DNA of 64,000 bases from the NCBI GenBank assembly GCA_963787205.1, contig CAWBCD010000021.1:1-64000 (forward strand), given 5' to 3'. The notes below the pieces were generated by a model that saw only the letters and a list, made by a program, of their open reading frames with translations, did not search any database and had not been told where the DNA came from. The DNA comes from DATFNI01 sp963787205. Lineage in GTDB: Bacteria; Bacteroidota; Rhodothermia; Balneolales; DATFMH01. Below are positions 62,782 through 64,000 of the stretch, one piece after another. The position numbers were made by a program, and so were the translations under genes. The number at the start of each line of letters is the position of its first letter. Position 1 is the first letter of the stretch.

Positions 62782-63319
62782 GTTTGATCTCGTTTTCCTT
62801 CGGATACGATTTTTCCGCCATCACTTTTCTGGGGTCGTATGACTCGCGACCCTCGCGTGGGAAAAAGGTTTCTTCGGAATATTTTTTGGTATCAAAATCT
62901 CTTCTCATCGGGGGGATGTTATCCCAGCCTTCCAGCATCATGGGTTCATCCTGCCGCGGGCTGCCCGGAAAATCGATCCCGAAAAGTTCGTGGAGTTCGC
63001 GCTGGTAAACCTGGGCCGCCGGCCAGAGATGATGCAAGCTCGATATGACGGGATTATCACGGTCGATATTGGTGCGAATCCCGATATCGATATTGGTGCT
63101 GTAGTTGTGGACCAGGTAAGTCAGTTGAAATACATTGTCTTCCAGACGATCCACAGCTGAGATCATGACAAGGTGTTGGTAGTTCTCGATGTCACGCAGG
63201 TAGGTCAATACTTCCACGGCTTCTTTTGCTTCCATTGAAAGGAAGAGCAGGTCGGGCCGCTGTTCGATGTGATCCAACAGGGTAAATCTGGATTCGATAC
63301 GGTTGATAAGTTCTTTCAT
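62741..63319 (-). CDS. nuoC: complex I 30-kDa subunit homologue (NuoC)
   Basis: 192 residues with the NuoC signature YQRELHELFGIDFPGSP, RQDEPMMLEGWDNIPPMRRDF. NuoC caps NuoD-NuoB in the hydrophilic arm; here it is separate, not fused to NuoD. It starts 5 bases after nuoB and overlaps nuoD by 41 bases. The C-terminal 35 residues are charged and longer than the core domain. Confidence 0.93.
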   Translation of the reverse strand: MKELINRIESRFTLLDHIEQRPDLLFLSMEAKEAVEVLTYLRDIENYQHLVMISAVDRLEDNVFQLTYLVHNYSTNIDIGIRTNIDRDNPVISSLHHLWPAAQVYQRELHELFGIDFPGSPRQDEPMMLEGWDNIPPMRRDFDTKKYSEETFFPREGRESYDPRKVMAEKSYPKENEIKHEIKKLVRDQQNK

Positions 63320-63324
63320 GATTG

Positions 63325-63969
63325 TTACCAGTTATAATCGGGCATGTTCCAGTCTTTGATGACTTTTTTCTGATTGGCCTTGTACCATTCAAAATTTTCT
63401 GCATAGAGGTTGGCACCTTCTGCCTTGCCCTCTTTGATCAGCTCCTTCAGTTTATTAAACCCGGCAATGAGAGCTTCAGGGCGAGGCATACAACCGGCGA
63501 TATAGACATCAACGGGAAGGTAATAGTCCAGGCGGTTGATGGTGTTATAGCTGTCGAAGTACATGCCGCCGTTGATGGTGCAGCTTCCGAGCCCCATAAC
63601 GAATTTCGGATTTTGCATCTGTTCATAGCTCCGGACGATGCGCTTCAGGGTCTTGACCGATGCATATCCACTGATGATGAACACGCTGGCCTGACGTGGC
63701 GTCGGGCGCGGGAATATACCGTAGCGGGATACATCATAGCGGGCAGTATAAAGCGGCGGGATCTCAATGGATCCACATCCGGTCCCAAATCCCAAAACCC
63801 ATAGAGAATTGGCTTGTGCCCAGTTGTAGAACTTCTGTATAACCTTACCGGCTTTGGGTGAAACGGACTGGGGCACCGCACTGCAGAAGTAGTCGGCGTA
63901 TGTCAGTTCCTCCGTTTCGATGATATCCCGATTTTCTTCTGCCTGTGATTCTTTTACTTCTTCACTCAT
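63325..63969 (-). CDS. nuoB: NuoB-like subunit with altered cluster N2 site
   Basis: 214 residues, first gene of the operon visible here. Fold signatures: ARYDVSRYG, PTPRQASVFIISG, GLGSCTINGGMYFDSYNT, VDVYIAGCMPRPEALI. Cluster N2 in complex I uses a tandem CC plus two later Cys. Here the first is Cys65 but the next is Gly66 (FGTGCGSIE), with Cys130 and Cys160 retained, so one ligand is missing; hydrogenase-type CxxC is not present either. RBS AAAGGA lies before the ATG. Membrane subunits, if any, are upstream (beyond 64000) or elsewhere. Confidence 0.9.
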   Translation of the reverse strand: MSEEVKESQAEENRDIIETEELTYADYFCSAVPQSVSPKAGKVIQKFYNWAQANSLWVLGFGTGCGSIEIPPLYTARYDVSRYGIFPRPTPRQASVFIISGYASVKTLKRIVRSYEQMQNPKFVMGLGSCTINGGMYFDSYNTINRLDYYLPVDVYIAGCMPRPEALIAGFNKLKELIKEGKAEGANLYAENFEWYKANQKKVIKDWNMPDYNW

Positions 63970-64000
63970 AGTTAAATCCTTTCTAAAGTGCGTATATACC

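Overview
The window is one 64 kb piece of a bacterial chromosome. A secreted protein at 53.3-54.9 kb ends in a type IX (Por) C-terminal sorting domain of the YPNPFNP kind. That domain, the many secreted beta-propeller and glycoside hydrolase proteins, and the gingipain-family protease point to the Fibrobacterota-Chlorobiota-Bacteroidota superphylum, for example Ignavibacteriota, Balneolota, Calditrichota or a candidate relative. Clear Shine-Dalgarno sites occur before several genes, which argues against a typical Bacteroidota species. No tRNA, rRNA, CRISPR array, transposase or prophage was seen.

Layout. 0-9 kb: end of a group 3 [NiFe]-hydrogenase large subunit, its maturation protease, then a minus-strand operon hypC-A-B-F-D-E with a NiCoT nickel transporter. 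9-11.5 kb: a NarL-type two-component pair whose kinase has a decayed ATP-binding domain. 11.8-14.4 kb: aspS and an acyl-ACP thioesterase. 14.5-16 kb: an Xre/RES toxin-antitoxin pair followed by an isochorismatase-fold protein. 16-22 kb: secreted lactonase-like propeller, cold-shock protein, orphan ABC ATPase, a SelW-like gene with an in-frame UGA, metallo-beta-lactamase-fold protein, methyltransferase and GPP34 protein. 22-28 kb: AraC regulator divergent from a complete four-enzyme trans-4-hydroxyproline degradation operon. 28.5-37.3 kb: secreted Asp-box propeller, DUF5695-like protein, a peptidase remnant and a GH127 arabinofuranosidase. 37.9-42.9 kb: desaturase, methyltransferase, Ada, HI0933-type flavoprotein, small lipoprotein. 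43-57 kb: C25 protease, aldo/keto reductase, two methyltransferases among palindromic repeats, APC permease, T9SS-sorted protein, an interrupted outer-membrane protein. 57-59.7 kb: a small two-helix protein, NfeD-slipin, a second small membrane protein. 59.8-64 kb: a complex-I-like operon (minus strand).

The most unusual system is the last. It is nuoB-nuoC-nuoD followed by one gene that fuses a NuoI-like 2[4Fe-4S] ferredoxin to a GltD/NfnB-type FAD/NAD(P)H oxidoreductase. The NuoD-like subunit has neither the complex I quinone-site residues nor the four cysteines of a [NiFe] site. It keeps the first cysteine of each hydrogenase CxxC pair and has glutamate in place of the second in both (CVPE near the N-terminus, CPPE at the C-terminus). 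The NuoB-like subunit has lost one of the tandem cluster-N2 cysteines. Together these suggest an energy-converting oxidoreductase whose NuoD/NuoB core differs from both complex I and group 4 hydrogenases.

A second theme is decay and repeat invasion. At least four genes look broken (SelW-like, outer-membrane protein, YrhK-like, S9-like). Palindromic elements starting with GTCAT sit between genes, and in places repeat sequence supplies the last codons of genes.
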